From Pisolithus tinctorius (Eukaryota; Basidiomycota; Agaricomycetes; Boletales; Pisolithaceae): a DNA stretch of 64,000 nucleotides. Below the pieces are notes generated by a model. The model saw only the letters and a list, made by a program, of their open reading frames with translations. It did not search any database and had not been told where the DNA came from. The translations under genes were made by a program, and so were the position numbers. How positions within the stretch are numbered: position 1 is the first letter of the stretch; each line of letters opens with the position of its first letter. The stretch covers positions 186,001-250,000 of the forward strand of contig JANFAH010000071.1 in NCBI GenBank assembly GCA_024663395.1, in the 5' to 3' direction. Positions 37,504 through 47,998 of this stretch are shown in pieces.

Positions 37504-38005
37504 TCACGACGCCTTTTTCTGACTGGTGATGTCGTTGATCGTGGTGTCCCGTTGAGCTAAGGCGGTTTCCTCTGGCGTCAACGACAAGAATGACTCTGTG
37601 TGTCCTTGTGCCCATCTTCGTACCTGCAGAGAACGAGGTTCCATCGTAGTAAGACTGACCATGGTAATGTTTCGACTTACTGGCGAGAAGACATGTTCCC
37701 GGTCACCGTAGTCGGCGACGAACACACAGTACAAGATGGCGACTGAGTACCCGTGTTGTCAGTGTACGGTCAACTGGACCGCAATGAACGACGGATGACG
37801 CACCAGGTATCGTAGTATATATCAAGAAACCTGACGCCCTGTACACCCAAGGTGGTCTGAAGTCCTGCATCGTGTCATCTTCAATTTCTTGCCTGGAGAA
37901 AGGACTTTTGCGGCTGTCGTGTTTGGTGGACGCGTAAAGTCGCACCCGCGGCCTGACAAGCTGCGCCGTTCTCAGAAGCCTGCTACTTGGTCCCAGCCTG
38001 AGCAT
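37504..38005 (-). CDS. Small mitochondrial inner-membrane protein, 127 aa
   Basis: Three exons (202, 62 and 120 nt) join in phase to 127 aa. The first 25 residues are basic, with no acidic residue (MLRLGPSSRLLRTAQLVRPR, then VRLYAS), typical of a mitochondrial presequence. A single membrane segment follows (RASGFLIYTTIP-VAILYCVFVADY, hyphen marking the exon joint), then GDREHVFSPVRRWAQG and a hydrophilic end ITSQKKAS. The shape, one membrane pass with a short conserved flank, resembles small respiratory-chain or assembly subunits, but no family was recognised. It lies between the H15 gene (-) and the aldolase (+), with 173 bp to the latter's start; the two are divergent. Confidence 0.72.
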
Positions 38006-38178
38006 GTTTTCGGTGACGAGGCCTGGTTGCGTGGTGTTTTGATGAGTTTTCCTGTACTCATGAATTGGGCCGGCAGTTGGACAGCTTTGAGGTAATGACC
38101 CTGTTATGTTCCCAGTGCTCCACTCCACCTGTTCATATTAATCCATGGTCTCACAGGTCTTGACTCTTAACCACTGCC

Positions 38179-39505
38179 ATGTCATCGAACATGATGGCCA
38201 CCCCGGGCTATACCTCCACCCTTCCAGGCACCCAGGTCACCTCTGGATCGGAGACCTCCTATCTCTATCCTTATCATCCTCCAGCTGTCGCAAAGTCCTT
38301 GATCAAATTAGCCCAAGCTTTAGTAAACCCCCGTGGAAAGGGCATCTACGCTACGGATGAGACCATCGATAGCATCGAATCAAGGCTTGCTTCCGCAGAA
38401 GGTATCGTAGGCAAACTGTACACCGACGCTGAGAAGAGAGAGCGTAGAAGACGTTTTAGACAGTGCCTTTACGAATCCCTTCCAACTGGTGAGCTGCCTC
38501 ATTTTCTTGGCTCTGTTATGCCACTGATGTACACCTATTTCGTCAGATTATATCTCGGGCGTTATTCTATACCACGAAACCCTCTTGGACTTCCAGATGG
38601 GTCCAGTCTTATCAAATCGAGGCATCATCCCAGGTGTGCGTGCAGACACTAACGCACATCCGCTTCCGATTTCACCCTCCGAACCTGCGACACAAGGCCT
38701 CGATGATCTATTGCCACGTCTCCAAGCAGCCGCTCGCGCTGGTGCTCGCTTCAGTAAATGGCGAGCTCCTATCCTCTGCAATTCATCTACCCTTCCGACG
38801 CAAGCAGCACTAGAAGTTCAGGCAGAGAGTCTCGCTCGATTCGCCGCTATCAGCCAGCAAGCTGGGCTAGTTCCTATTGTAGAGCCAGATGTCGATTTTG
38901 CGGAAGATGCCAGTCTAAACCGCAGTGTTGAAGTCCACGTCAAGATTATCAGCATGATCTATGCCCGATGCGCTGCATACGGCGTCCTTCTCGAAGGTAT
39001 GTTTCAAGCAAATAAGCTCGCAAGAGATCGACTTTCCGTCGGCCCCTAGGCTCCTTAATTAAACCATCGTTCCCCCAACCGGGTTTGAAGCACCCCTCTC
39101 GGGCGAACACTTCTGTTGAGACTATTGGCCTTGCTGCAGCTACCGTCCTTGCGCGTTCCCTTCCCGTCGCCGTCGCAGGTGTCGTTTTCTTATCTGGTAA
39201 GTGCACACCTTTAGTTCTTCAAGCAGCCAGAAAACAAACAAGGGTAACTCACCGCACTTTTGCCAGGGGGTCTTTCGGATTCCGACTCGGTACAGTACCT
39301 CAACGCCGTAAATGCTATCGTGAATGGTGCACCTTCTGAGTCACCCCTGTGTTTGTCCCGCCTACCCAACCTATCTTTCTCGTTCGGTCGTGGGCTGCAG
39401 GGTAGCGCGATGCAGAAGTGGGTCAAAGGAAATGAGGCTGGAGCCAAGGCTGCGTTCGAGGAAAGAGCCAAAGCATGCTTTTTAGCTGCTAGGGGAGAGT
39501 TGTGA
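38179..39505 (+). CDS. Class I fructose-bisphosphate aldolase
   Basis: Four exons (38179-38488, 38547-38996, 39050-39196, 39267-39505) join in phase to 381 aa. It cleaves fructose 1,6-bisphosphate through a lysine Schiff base. By comparison with animal aldolase: KGIYATDET (Asp33 kept), FSKWRAPI (Lys146 and Arg148 kept), VPIVEPDVDF (Glu187 kept, Glu189 replaced by Asp), LIKPSF (Schiff-base lysine kept), FLSGGLSD (Ser271 region kept) and FSFGRGLQ (Arg303 kept). The position of Lys107 is Arg (GVRADTN). The C-terminus stops at LAARGEL, so the mobile tail with Tyr363 is absent. There is a roughly 15-residue Ser/Thr-rich N-terminal extension. Fungal glycolysis normally uses class II aldolase, so this is probably an additional enzyme. 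Confidence 0.9.
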
Positions 39506-39932
39506 TCTCCAAACGACCCAGAGTTTGGTTTCGTTTTCGGACACTACCGTAATGACATTGAGGTGTGGATAACCATCAGTGCTAATGCATACCTCTGCGC
39601 ACATCAATCTCTCTGGGGTCCAATCTGCTGCTCTTGATTGAAGACATGTCATGGGTTTGGCATTCTACTGGCCTACAAGATGTCTACTTGGAATGTCCTT
39701 TAGTGGGTGAATACGTATTAGTTGTCGTCTGTTTCAAACTTCTCCGTCCATCGTACGCTAGGGAAAGTAAGCTGACATCAACTCTGCTATGGTTTAAACA
39801 CAGTTGTATTGCCCGAGAGGCTGCATTACTTACGCCATTCGCAAATTGCCAACACATTGACTGGATCTGGATGTGGGAGGTAGCTACCCCAGTTGATCAC
39901 TTCTGCACCTAGTAAGCATCTCCTTCACGATT
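39506..39932. other. Intergenic before the dead cerato-platanin
   Basis: About 430 bp with the aldolase 3' flank. It should once have held the promoter of the cerato-platanin pseudogene. No TATA box like those of the two intact copies was seen. Confidence 0.4.
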
Positions 39933-40273
39933 GTGAAGCTCATCCTAGTTCTCGCAGCTCCTGTTGTTGTTTTCCTACTGCTTTTGCGGATGGGCTTGTA
40001 GAGGTTACGTGCCATCTATGATGAATCCAACATCCCACTTTATGTAACCGCGGACACGACACCCTCGGGGAACTCCAATTCTCCCCTCGTGTTTGGGATA
40101 CCCCAGGTTTCACCTGGAATTCCACCGACTGCGGCACCTGTTGGGAGCTCTCGTATACTGATGCGACCCGGACTACTAGGGCAGCCATAGCCACTGCTGC
40201 TGATGGTGCGTAGTTGCCCAGGAGAACGGCGCTATTAAGAGCAATGCGACTCCCAGTCTTTGCGGGATGCGAT
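39933..40273 (+). pseudogene. Cerato-platanin pseudogene
   Basis: Alignment by eye to the intact copy at 43420 runs over nearly the whole gene. The ATG is GTG (39933). About 36 bases covering the first cysteine motif (CSNGANGL) and the residues after it are deleted. In-frame stops occur early (near 40000). The stretch coding for CGTCWELSYTDA survives at about 40129-40165. A second deletion of about 50 bases precedes the end. The terminal LCGM region is recognisable at 40262-40270. The parent type is a secreted cysteine-rich protein; this copy cannot encode it. It is the left partner in the proposed duplication with the PDX3 relic at 42.1-42.75 kb. Confidence 0.85.
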
Positions 40274-42069
40274 GACAAGTTATTTGATGCGCGGCTCGCC
40301 ATAGCTTATCGTGCTGGTTCTAGGGGTCTGTTCGGTAAGACCGTCGCTACTGCGTACTTGAGGTCGCATAAACGTGCACAGGGACACAATGGACTTTTAC
40401 ATATTACAGGTTTCAAGGTGGTAGCTTGTTTTGCGTTCAGAAAGGTCTCGAAATCGTGGAAGTGCAATTTTCATTAAGCGTCACCCGGCCCAAGGGCAAC
40501 GCTGATGGCTAACTGCTCTTCAGAAGAAAGGCGCAAAGGAACTAAGCTGCACTCCAACGGGCCGTCTTTCGTACTTGTAATCTGTCCGGCCCGTATTACA
40601 AACCTTCCTCGCCGGCAAACCTCCCAAGTGCACACACGCGCAATCTTTTAAGGTCCGTGGGCCGTAGGTAAATCCCGTCTTAACAGATATTCAGAAACTG
40701 TTTGGTGTACCTGTCAGCCAGTACGCATGATCCAAAGTAATGACTAAGATTGAATGAACACACATTTCACACATGGTTGCATCCCTCTTCGATTAGCCCC
40801 TTCAATAGGCATCAGGCCATAACTTCAGCCGAGTGTCAAGATTAGGCTCACCTCTATGAGGATACAATACGTTTGCACCTTCCCATGCTAACATTAAATA
40901 GCTATAACACAAACTAAGAAAACGTTCTCTGACCGGGTTTTCACAAGCGACTTGCGAGGACCTTGTGAGTGTGGCAAAGCACAAACTCGATGACAGGTGT
41001 GGGCTCTCCAGCCGTGCCGATCGGCGGATCAGGAGGGAAAAAAACATCGCACAACACATCCAGTACCGCGAGCACGTTATTCCGCAGATCCCCTGAGTAA
41101 TGAAAATTCGTAGCTATTTAACCAGCTTCTTGCTACAGGCAACATCCTGATTTCAACGATGATGAAAGTACGATGTCAGTATAAATCAAAATGTATCTTC
41201 ACTCATCTAATTATAGTATGTAATTGGCCGGCGCCGTTGTGCGAGCATACACGGAGATCCAACATCTAGTTACCAAGGAAAGACGACCCGTTGCAATGGG
41301 AAGGACCCTGAGGAGCTATCAGCGCACTTTTACTTCGCTAGCGAGAGAGTAAGCCCAATAATTTCCGCTTCATATCGGAGGGTAGATAGACGCCTAGAAT
41401 CGTGGAAAGTATGGTTCTACGTAACTTGGTGGATCACGGCGAACACCAGAGTACGATCGATCATCGTAATAATGCTCCTCAAAGAATTGCTATTTTACAA
41501 GATAGGTTAAGTAATTGAGACCCAAAGAGGTGCTGATGGCATATTCCGTACTGATTCGTATTGCGAAAGAGGCAGACAGAGGAAGATATGCTCGCTTGTC
41601 AACGTGTGGACCTGTTACGTGTCGTGTTGAAATCACTGTTAGATTCGGTATGAAAATGGCGCTGATGTATCGTAGGGCTTTCAGGGGCAAAACTTCCTGA
41701 AGTTTACTCATAAGCATAGCAACATTGGAGGCCATTGGAAACACTGCCCTTGAAGGGCGCTCACTCTGCATCACCGTTAGCGCTTGTGTCCCTCATGTTA
41801 GCAATGTAACGCAAATTGGCTAGCTTGTCCACCCTTCTAGTAGGGTACGCCTTATTCCCTCATTTCCGAAAAGTATGGATGGGACCTGATACGCGAGGAA
41901 ATGATGCCCGCCGACAGTGAACCCGGAGTTTGGCTTTGAGGCGCCGCTATCGAAGGATCGTACTTCTGCGATAACCAAACATGTCAACTTTCAGATTGTA
42001 CGGTGAGAAGGCTTCCTTTCATCTGATATTGCATCGTGGGCGTCAAGTCAGCCACTAGTGCGGCATCAC
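40274..42069. other. Gene-free spacer inside the decayed duplicate
   Basis: About 1.8 kb between the cerato-platanin and PDX3 relics. A minus-strand frame at 41490-41774 (MASNVAMLMSKLQEVL) weakly resembles one at about 46801-46998 (MLLVVAMLANLENRS), which is in the equivalent place of the intact unit. No gene is supported. A perfect 8-bp inverted repeat (ACGGGCCG / CGGCCCGT) lies near 40557-40593. Confidence 0.4.
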
Positions 42070-42750
42070 AGGGATAGTCTACATACGACACAATGAGGTT
42101 CTCCGAATCGGACGTTGGTCGCTCTACATGATGATACCGATATCGCGTGCATCGCGAAGGTCAGATGGCGGCCTGCGTAGCCAAAAAAAGAAAAAAGAAA
42201 AGAAAAGAAACACTTCCAGAAGGTAACGACATGGGATGCATGATGGAGACGGAATTTGGTGGTTATTTTGATATTACTCTCTAACCACCCCAGATTTCTG
42301 CATGTTTCAAAAGTTGGCCAGCGTCCTCCGAGTCGGTGGTGCCACTTGAAGGGTTCGCAGAAATATCTTCGATCGACTTGTGGCGACTTTCCGTCAAGTT
42401 TGTTTGATACATGACCCAAGCACTGGCAAGCGCCTCACTTCCACGCCCTTTACACTTGTGAGGTATCGTTGGTATAGAAGACAAAGTATTTGCCCAACGG
42501 CATGTACCGGCACGTCTTCTCGCAGCTTCTCGCATTAGTTCCCTTCAGGTGCCGATAGGGTCCCCTTGAAGCCTGAGAGCAACCTGCGATGCTGACATCA
42601 TTAAACCAAATGTGAAATCGTCCGGGGGGTAGCGATGGGCGATGTGTCTTATATGGTCTGGAGTGGCGTGCTGCAGTGGGGCCGACTGGGAATGCAGTCT
42701 TGCAAGATCACAGACATTGAACAGCTTTCCGACCGGTGTGCCTACGTGGA
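42070..42750 (-). pseudogene. Pyridoxamine 5'-phosphate oxidase pseudogene
   Basis: The plus-strand sequence matches the intact PDX3 at 47149-47998 in the same order over its length. Examples: TCACAGGGATAGTCTACAT (42067) against TCACGGTGATAGTCTATCT; GATATCGCGTGCATCGCGAAG against GATATCGGATGCGATCG; CCACCCCAGATTTCTG (42286) against CCACCCCAGAATTCTG; and ATTAAACCAAATGTGAAAT (42600) with about 19 identical bases. The frame is broken many times and a purine run (42181-42210) has expanded inside the former last exon/intron. It cannot make the enzyme. Confidence 0.82.
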
Positions 42751-43419
42751 GCTGTTTGTTTCGAAATGGCACTGTCTAGGGGAAGTGAGTTGATTGACCT
42801 CTGCCAAGGTTTTAGCACAGCAATGTCGGGTTCCCCTGACCGGCCCAAGCCTAACACACTGCTGGTACTCACGTGGAGTTGAATAAACAGCGGAATAGGA
42901 CACGAGGTGTTTATTCGTTACCAATGGCCCCTAACCCCGGTCGTCTAGTCCAGACAGACCGTATTGTCGATGGCAAGGACGACCTTTTTAATTCGGGGTG
43001 CTGTTCTGGCCTCCTTGACTCCTGGCCATTGCCGATACAACAACTGGATTATGCAAGTGCACGACGTGGTAAGTCCTCGTCCACTTGAAATCCAGCGGCG
43101 ACGGCGACAAACTCTTGTCATTCAATGGCGATGCGAGATCAAGGCAAGCAAAGTCCTCGACAGCAGCGCCGCCCCCTAGTCACAATTCATGGCGATGCGA
43201 AGTCATGCGTCGAGCCCATTTCTCCATAATAGGGCGTCTACCACCAGTCGCCGGGTCACGGGTTGACAGGCTCTCCCGCAAGCTCGCTCTTGACAGCTAA
43301 ACGGTGTTCACGTCCCGTTGAGGGCTGTGGCCGTTGATGTATAAAGCGTTGGCTACGAAAGGTGTGTAGCTCCAATCACCACCGCACCTAGTGACAACAT
43401 CCACACCTCTCTCACAAAT
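42751..43419. other. Spacer with cerato-platanin promoter
   Basis: About 670 bp between the PDX3 relic and the intact cerato-platanin. A short imperfect direct repeat containing TGGCGATGCGA occurs near 43125 and 43190. The right end is the promoter of the cerato-platanin gene. Confidence 0.5.
43340..43346 (+). promoter_or_regulatory. TATA box of cerato-platanin gene 1
   Basis: TATAAAG lies 74 bp before the ATG. A matching TATAAA precedes the second cerato-platanin at a similar distance, which supports it as a core promoter of a highly expressed secreted protein. Confidence 0.6.
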
Positions 43420-43854
43420 ATGAAGTTTACCTCAGTCATCGTCGTTCTTGCTGCTGTTGCCCTTCCCGCTTTTGCGGAGGGTTCTGTCGAGGTTACCTAC
43501 AACACCATCTATGATGATCCCAATACCCCACTCTCCATAACCGCCTGCTCAAATGGGGCTAATGGTCTTCAGACCAAAGGATACGACACGCTCGGGGAAC
43601 TGCCCAGTTTCCCTTATGTCGGAGGTATCCCGGGTCTTACCTGGAATTCCCCGGATTGCGGTTCTTGTTGGCGGCTCTCATATACGGATGCGAGTGGGAC
43701 TACCAGGACAATCACTGTCACTGGTGTCGATGGCGCGTGGTCCTTCAACCTTTCATTGGAGGCCATGAACGCATTAACTGGCGGGATCGCTCAGGAGAAG
43801 GGGACCGTTACGGCCACTGCGACTCAGGTGTCTGCTAGCCTTTGCGGAATGTAG
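43420..43854 (+). CDS. Cerato-platanin family secreted protein 1
   Basis: Single exon, 144 aa. A signal peptide (MKFTSVIVVLAAVALPAFAEG) is followed by the mature domain. Family landmarks are VTYNTIYDDPNTPLSITACS, NGANGLQTKGYDTLGELPSF, PGLTWNSPDCGSCWRLSYTD and the C-terminal SLCGM. Four cysteines in the mature part match the two disulphides of the family. Cerato-platanins are small secreted fungal proteins that bind chitin oligomers, sit at the cell wall or surface films, and in pathogens can trigger plant defence. The protein is intact. It is tail-to-tail with the second copy at 44465-44905. Confidence 0.95.
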   Translation: MKFTSVIVVLAAVALPAFAEGSVEVTYNTIYDDPNTPLSITACSNGANGLQTKGYDTLGELPSFPYVGGIPGLTWNSPDCGSCWRLSYTDASGTTRTITVTGVDGAWSFNLSLEAMNALTGGIAQEKGTVTATATQVSASLCGM

Positions 43855-44464
43855 TAATTAACAGATGGTCTGTTCACACACGACTCGCAGAACTCAGACA
43901 ACTAACGTTCGTCCTGTTTCAATAGTGGGTCTGTTCAGCAGGATTATCGCCATCGTGTATTCTCGGACAATTGGAGTGGTAAATAATGTTAGGAATTCAA
44001 TGGACTGTTGCTGCGCAGTGTATTTGTTAGGGAGGCAGATAGCACTGGCTTGTTTTGTGTTTAGTTACTTACCGTAAACCTCGCAGTGGTGAAAAAGCAA
44101 TCTTGACAAGTCAAGTGTCTCGAAGAATATCCGTTAGGTAACTCCGGCCTCGCCCCGGATGAAAGCAATAAGGGAGCGGCAGAAGCACACTCAAAGGAGC
44201 TAGACTGAAACCCGACTGCCACGCTCACAATTAGCCCCTGACGTACACCAGGCAGCAAACTACCAAGCGGTCTGTCCATAGTCATTTCACTTTACATTCG
44301 CAAAGCAACTGCTACAATCCAGCACTCCAGAACTGTCGATAGGCTTGAATCAATATACACTTCACATGAAAGAAGAATCTTGGGTGGCGGCTAGAAAGAG
44401 CCCAGGAGTAGCCTCTAAACCGGGCATTAGTATTTGCAGGCACTTCAACTTCTCACCACTTACG
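43855..44464. other. Convergent spacer between cerato-platanins
   Basis: About 610 bp holding both 3' flanks. No further gene is seen. Confidence 0.5.
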
Positions 44465-44905
44465 CTAAAATCCACAGGCGCTGGCATCAAGCTGCGTTAC
44501 GTTTGCTGTGACTTTTCCCGCTTCATAACCCGAGATGCCAGCTAGGTAGCTGAACGTCTGAGGGGAAAGGTCGAAAGTAGCTGCGGCGTCTATAGCAGTG
44601 ACTAGCACGGTGTTGATACTCCCATTGGGAAACTGGTGCGCAAGCTCCCAGCAGGTTCCACATCGTGTAGAATTCCAGGTAAGGTTTGGAATGCCGGTAA
44701 CATTAGGATAGTTCGGCAGGGACCCCAAGTCCGTGTATCCCTTAGTTATAAGCCCATTGGCTCCATTGGAACAGGCAACGGTGGAGAGGGAGGTATTGGA
44801 AAGCTCATAGTCGTCGCTATAAGTGACTAGGGCCGTCGTTTGAGCGGAAGTAGCCCGAGCGATGGCAAACACTACAAGTGCAGCAAAGACCGCAGTAAAC
44901 TTCAT
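44465..44905 (-). CDS. Cerato-platanin family secreted protein 2
   Basis: Single exon, 146 aa. It has a signal peptide (MKFTAVFAALVVFAIARATSA) and the same landmarks: VACSNGANGLITKGYTDLGS, IPNLTWNSTRCGTCWELAHQ and C-terminal SACGF, with four mature cysteines. It carries several N-glycosylation sequons (NTS, NVT, NLT, NST, NGS, NVT) that copy 1 largely lacks. It differs from copy 1 over about half the residues, so this duplication is older than the copy1/pseudogene one. The start at 44905 was preferred over an upstream in-frame ATG (44974) because MKFT is the shared start and the TATA box lies between them. Confidence 0.94.
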   Translation of the reverse strand: MKFTAVFAALVVFAIARATSAQTTALVTYSDDYELSNTSLSTVACSNGANGLITKGYTDLGSLPNYPNVTGIPNLTWNSTRCGTCWELAHQFPNGSINTVLVTAIDAAATFDLSPQTFSYLAGISGYEAGKVTANVTQLDASACGF

Positions 44906-47148
44906 GTCTGAGGAGCGTTCCGCTGGAGGGAAATCGTTGAGTGAGGGTAGATAAGTCCCTGCGAATTTATACATCGTTAGACAGGATCAGGGAACGGTAA
45001 CTAAAAACCCTCACCGGTGACTACATAACCTACAGCACATATGGGACAAATCAGATTACAAGCAGACGCAGGACTTAACTGTAATTGAAAGGTGGAAAAA
45101 AGCGACCTCCAGTGGGAGTTGGACGGCACCATCCTATTATGGTGGACATCGGTCATCTACGTTGGATCGCAGCAGCACCTCTGTCCGCGGACATACACAG
45201 AGAAGGTGGACCAGACATTGAAGTAATGTTGGACGTGATGATACTTAGATAGCTTCGTATTCCACTTACGTGTAAAGAGAGAGACCCGGATAGAATATGA
45301 GTACTGTTCAGACAGCACTACAGAGCAACGCAATAGTAGGGTTTAGGCGGTTGCACCCACCACAGGGGGCACAAGTAGCAGGTCAGTAGACTATTGTTTC
45401 ACACTATTTGATGGTTGATGAAAGGATAGGCCGTAGCGGTGCACACGAGTGTTGGTCCAGAAAAACTTGAAGTACCACCCAAAGTTATACCTTCAACAAG
45501 GGTTGTCGGGCTCACATTGGTGTCGACACAATCCATTGACGCCTCTCGTCCTATGATCAGCTTGTTCGTAGGCGAGTCAAAAAATGTTCTCTTACCGGGC
45601 CGATGACAGGTCACCGGTTCACCGCCCACAGGTAACTTGCGACACGGGAACAAGTCGTCTGTTACCAGTGTGATCGCTGTAAAGACACTACTGCACCAGG
45701 TCACCTGCACCTCAACAGGTCTGGCAGCCGTGCCTAGAGTCAGATAGACGATAGCGAGTATTCCACCACGAATATGTGAGCGGATGTCACTGAATGCGTA
45801 GACGGCCCCTTCAGTGAGTATGAGGTACATGCCCTCAGCCTGCTCAAATGCATACCCAAGAGAGCGCGCGTAATTGTGAGAACGCCTTTGTAGAGCACCC
45901 GACGAGGACATGAGATAATTTATGCTTCACAGCAGCCTAAAAATCATGTAGACGTCCCCTATGCAAGAACGGTTAGCAACTTCTGAAGAGTGATTCCTAG
46001 AGTGCTGTACCGTACATATTTGGTATATATGTTGAGTATCAATATTACGAAGGTTCCCAGATAGGCTTAGTAACCAGACGCCCATTCGTCACGTGCAGGA
46101 AAATCACGTGGTTGGCACCCGGAAATGTGCTCGCAGCGAACGCTACATACAACCTTGGTAGACTTGCAAACAACACAGTAAAACATGAGAAAACCGCGTT
46201 GGTGGAACTGTACTCAGGCGTTCGCTACCGATAAAACCCTTCATATAATGATAATATGAAAGACAATGTATCAATCGCTAGGCGGGCGAATTCAACTACT
46301 TGATATTCAGCGTGTGACTGAGTCCAATGTCTTGGCTAGTCATTAATCATTGCCTAATAGTCCGCAGCAATGAGAACGACCGACGACTGGCGCGATCCGC
46401 CACCGTCCCGGTGGAGGTGGGAGAACGTGATTACCTCTTAAAAGAAGCCCGTCAATTTCCGCACGACATCAAGGCGCTCACACAAATGCGCGGAGTGCAT
46501 AATGGTTCGAGACCGTAAGGAGATTAATTGATTTACTCGCGCATGAGGGGTTAAGCAGGCGCAGTGGCCAACCCAGGACTTTGCGCTCAGACGACCTGGA
46601 CAGACCCTGGCAAACCCCGCAATAGAGACACGGTCTGCATCGCGAGGTGATCATGCGGCTAATGGGAGTGAAGCACCAAAAATTCAGGGAAAAAATGTTG
46701 GTCGCCAAAAGTTTTCAACTTCCAAAGGCATCAGCACCTTCCCACGTCAAGCAAATACTTATTGTCTGGCACCTTGGAACGGGAATCGGGCCGAAGTACT
46801 TCAAGAACCCTGTAAGTATGGGTGAGTCCTGATTGGCGGTTGTTCACCTAAGTCGAGGCTTGCCGAACGGTTTTCTAGATTGGCCAGCATAGCAACCACT
46901 AGCAACATCCTGCTGTTCGCCTCAGTGACGCTGAAATTGGCCCGAGTTCCTGACAGTTCTACGATTACTTTTATGTCATGTTCACCTGTAGTCAACAAGA
47001 TTGCACTACTGAAGTTACCGTAGACTTATGGCACATCTGCGACGGCTAGATATCAGTATTCCGATTGTACAAGCAAACCTCTTCGCGCCAAAAGCACGAG
47101 AACCGAGTAACGTACTTTATGGCGGTGTCACATCGGCTAGCAGTGCTT
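44906..47148. other. Gene-poor spacer, about 2.2 kb
   Basis: It contains one longish minus-strand frame (45399-45911, 170 codons) with a hydrophobic stretch (GGILAIVYLTLGTAA) and several cysteines, which could be part of a small secreted protein, but no start, splice sites or family are convincing. No gene is called. Confidence 0.4.
44966..44971 (-). promoter_or_regulatory. TATA box of cerato-platanin gene 2
   Basis: TATAAA on the minus strand, 60 bp before the ATG at 44905. It mirrors the TATAAAG of copy 1. Confidence 0.6.
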
Positions 47149-47998
47149 TCACGGTGATAGTCTATCTATGTTCCACTGAGGTTCTTCATCAGATACTGAT
47201 CCGTTCACGCGAAGATATCGGATGCGATCGTGCAGGCGAGATGGCTTGCCTAACCAAAATTCCATTTCACTTTCCGGAAAGCATCAATGGCAGGAAATCC
47301 ATGGAGATGAAATCCAGCGCTTACTTTGGAATTACCCTCCACCCACCCCAGAATTCTGGAGCAGGGACATCTCGTTCGTGGGCGTCTTCGGTCACACCGA
47401 AACGATCATGAAATTTCTTCAATCGGGCAGCAAGGTCATTTTCCCCAATGATACTGCTTTGTTTGCTAGCCCAAGCACCAAGCTGACTGCCCACGGGGCG
47501 ACTCTTGAAGTACGCTTCAGTTTCCTCTTTGCTTACTTTTTCCACCCGACCGACGATCCTAACCTGGCGTGACATTTCGCGCCAGAAAAACAAGAGTGCA
47601 GCATTGGGATTTTCCTCTAATTCCTTTGACTTGCGTGAGGTATAGTTTGTGTAAAAGACAAAGCCGCGTTTGTCCAGCTGTTTGAAGAGAACCATGCGAG
47701 AAGAAGGTATGCCTGATGCAGTCGCGGTGGATAGAGACATGGCGTCTGGCTCCCTTACGCCTGCGATGCGGGCGTCATTAAACCAAATGTGAAATTGTTC
47801 GAGAGGGGAGCGATGGATGTTGGTGGGTGTTATATGGTCTGGAGCATTATACTGGACGTGCGAGCGGACATGGAGGGTGTCCGTCGTCTCCGCTACCTCC
47901 ATCTGGTCCATAACTGGTGGGTTGGGTATCAATCTAGTAGTGCCCTTTGGACGTGCGACGAAACTCAGAGGTGCAAACTGAGCGAAGGTTCGAGACAT
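47149..47998 (-). CDS. PDX3: Pyridoxamine 5'-phosphate oxidase
   Basis: FMN enzyme that oxidises pyridoxine or pyridoxamine phosphate to pyridoxal phosphate (vitamin B6 salvage). Two exons (47998-47325 and 47269-47149) join in phase across a 55-nt intron to 264 aa. Landmarks: RSPLEQFHIWFNDA, SSRMVLFKQLDKRGFVFYTN, SRKSKELEENPNAALLFFW, RQVRIVGRVEKV, FKSRPVGSQLGAWAS and EFWGGWRV. The short second exon gives the family end EFWLGKPSRLHDRIRY then WNIDRLSP. All FMN- and substrate-site segments look intact. About 35 residues precede the conserved domain (MSRTFAQFAPLSFVARPKG), possibly a mitochondrial presequence, though translation could also begin at a later Met. A decayed copy lies at 42.1-42.75 kb. 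Confidence 0.94.

Noticed and set aside
45399..45911. Minus-strand frame of 170 codons with cysteines
   Set aside because: Could be a small secreted protein but start, splice sites and family are all unclear.
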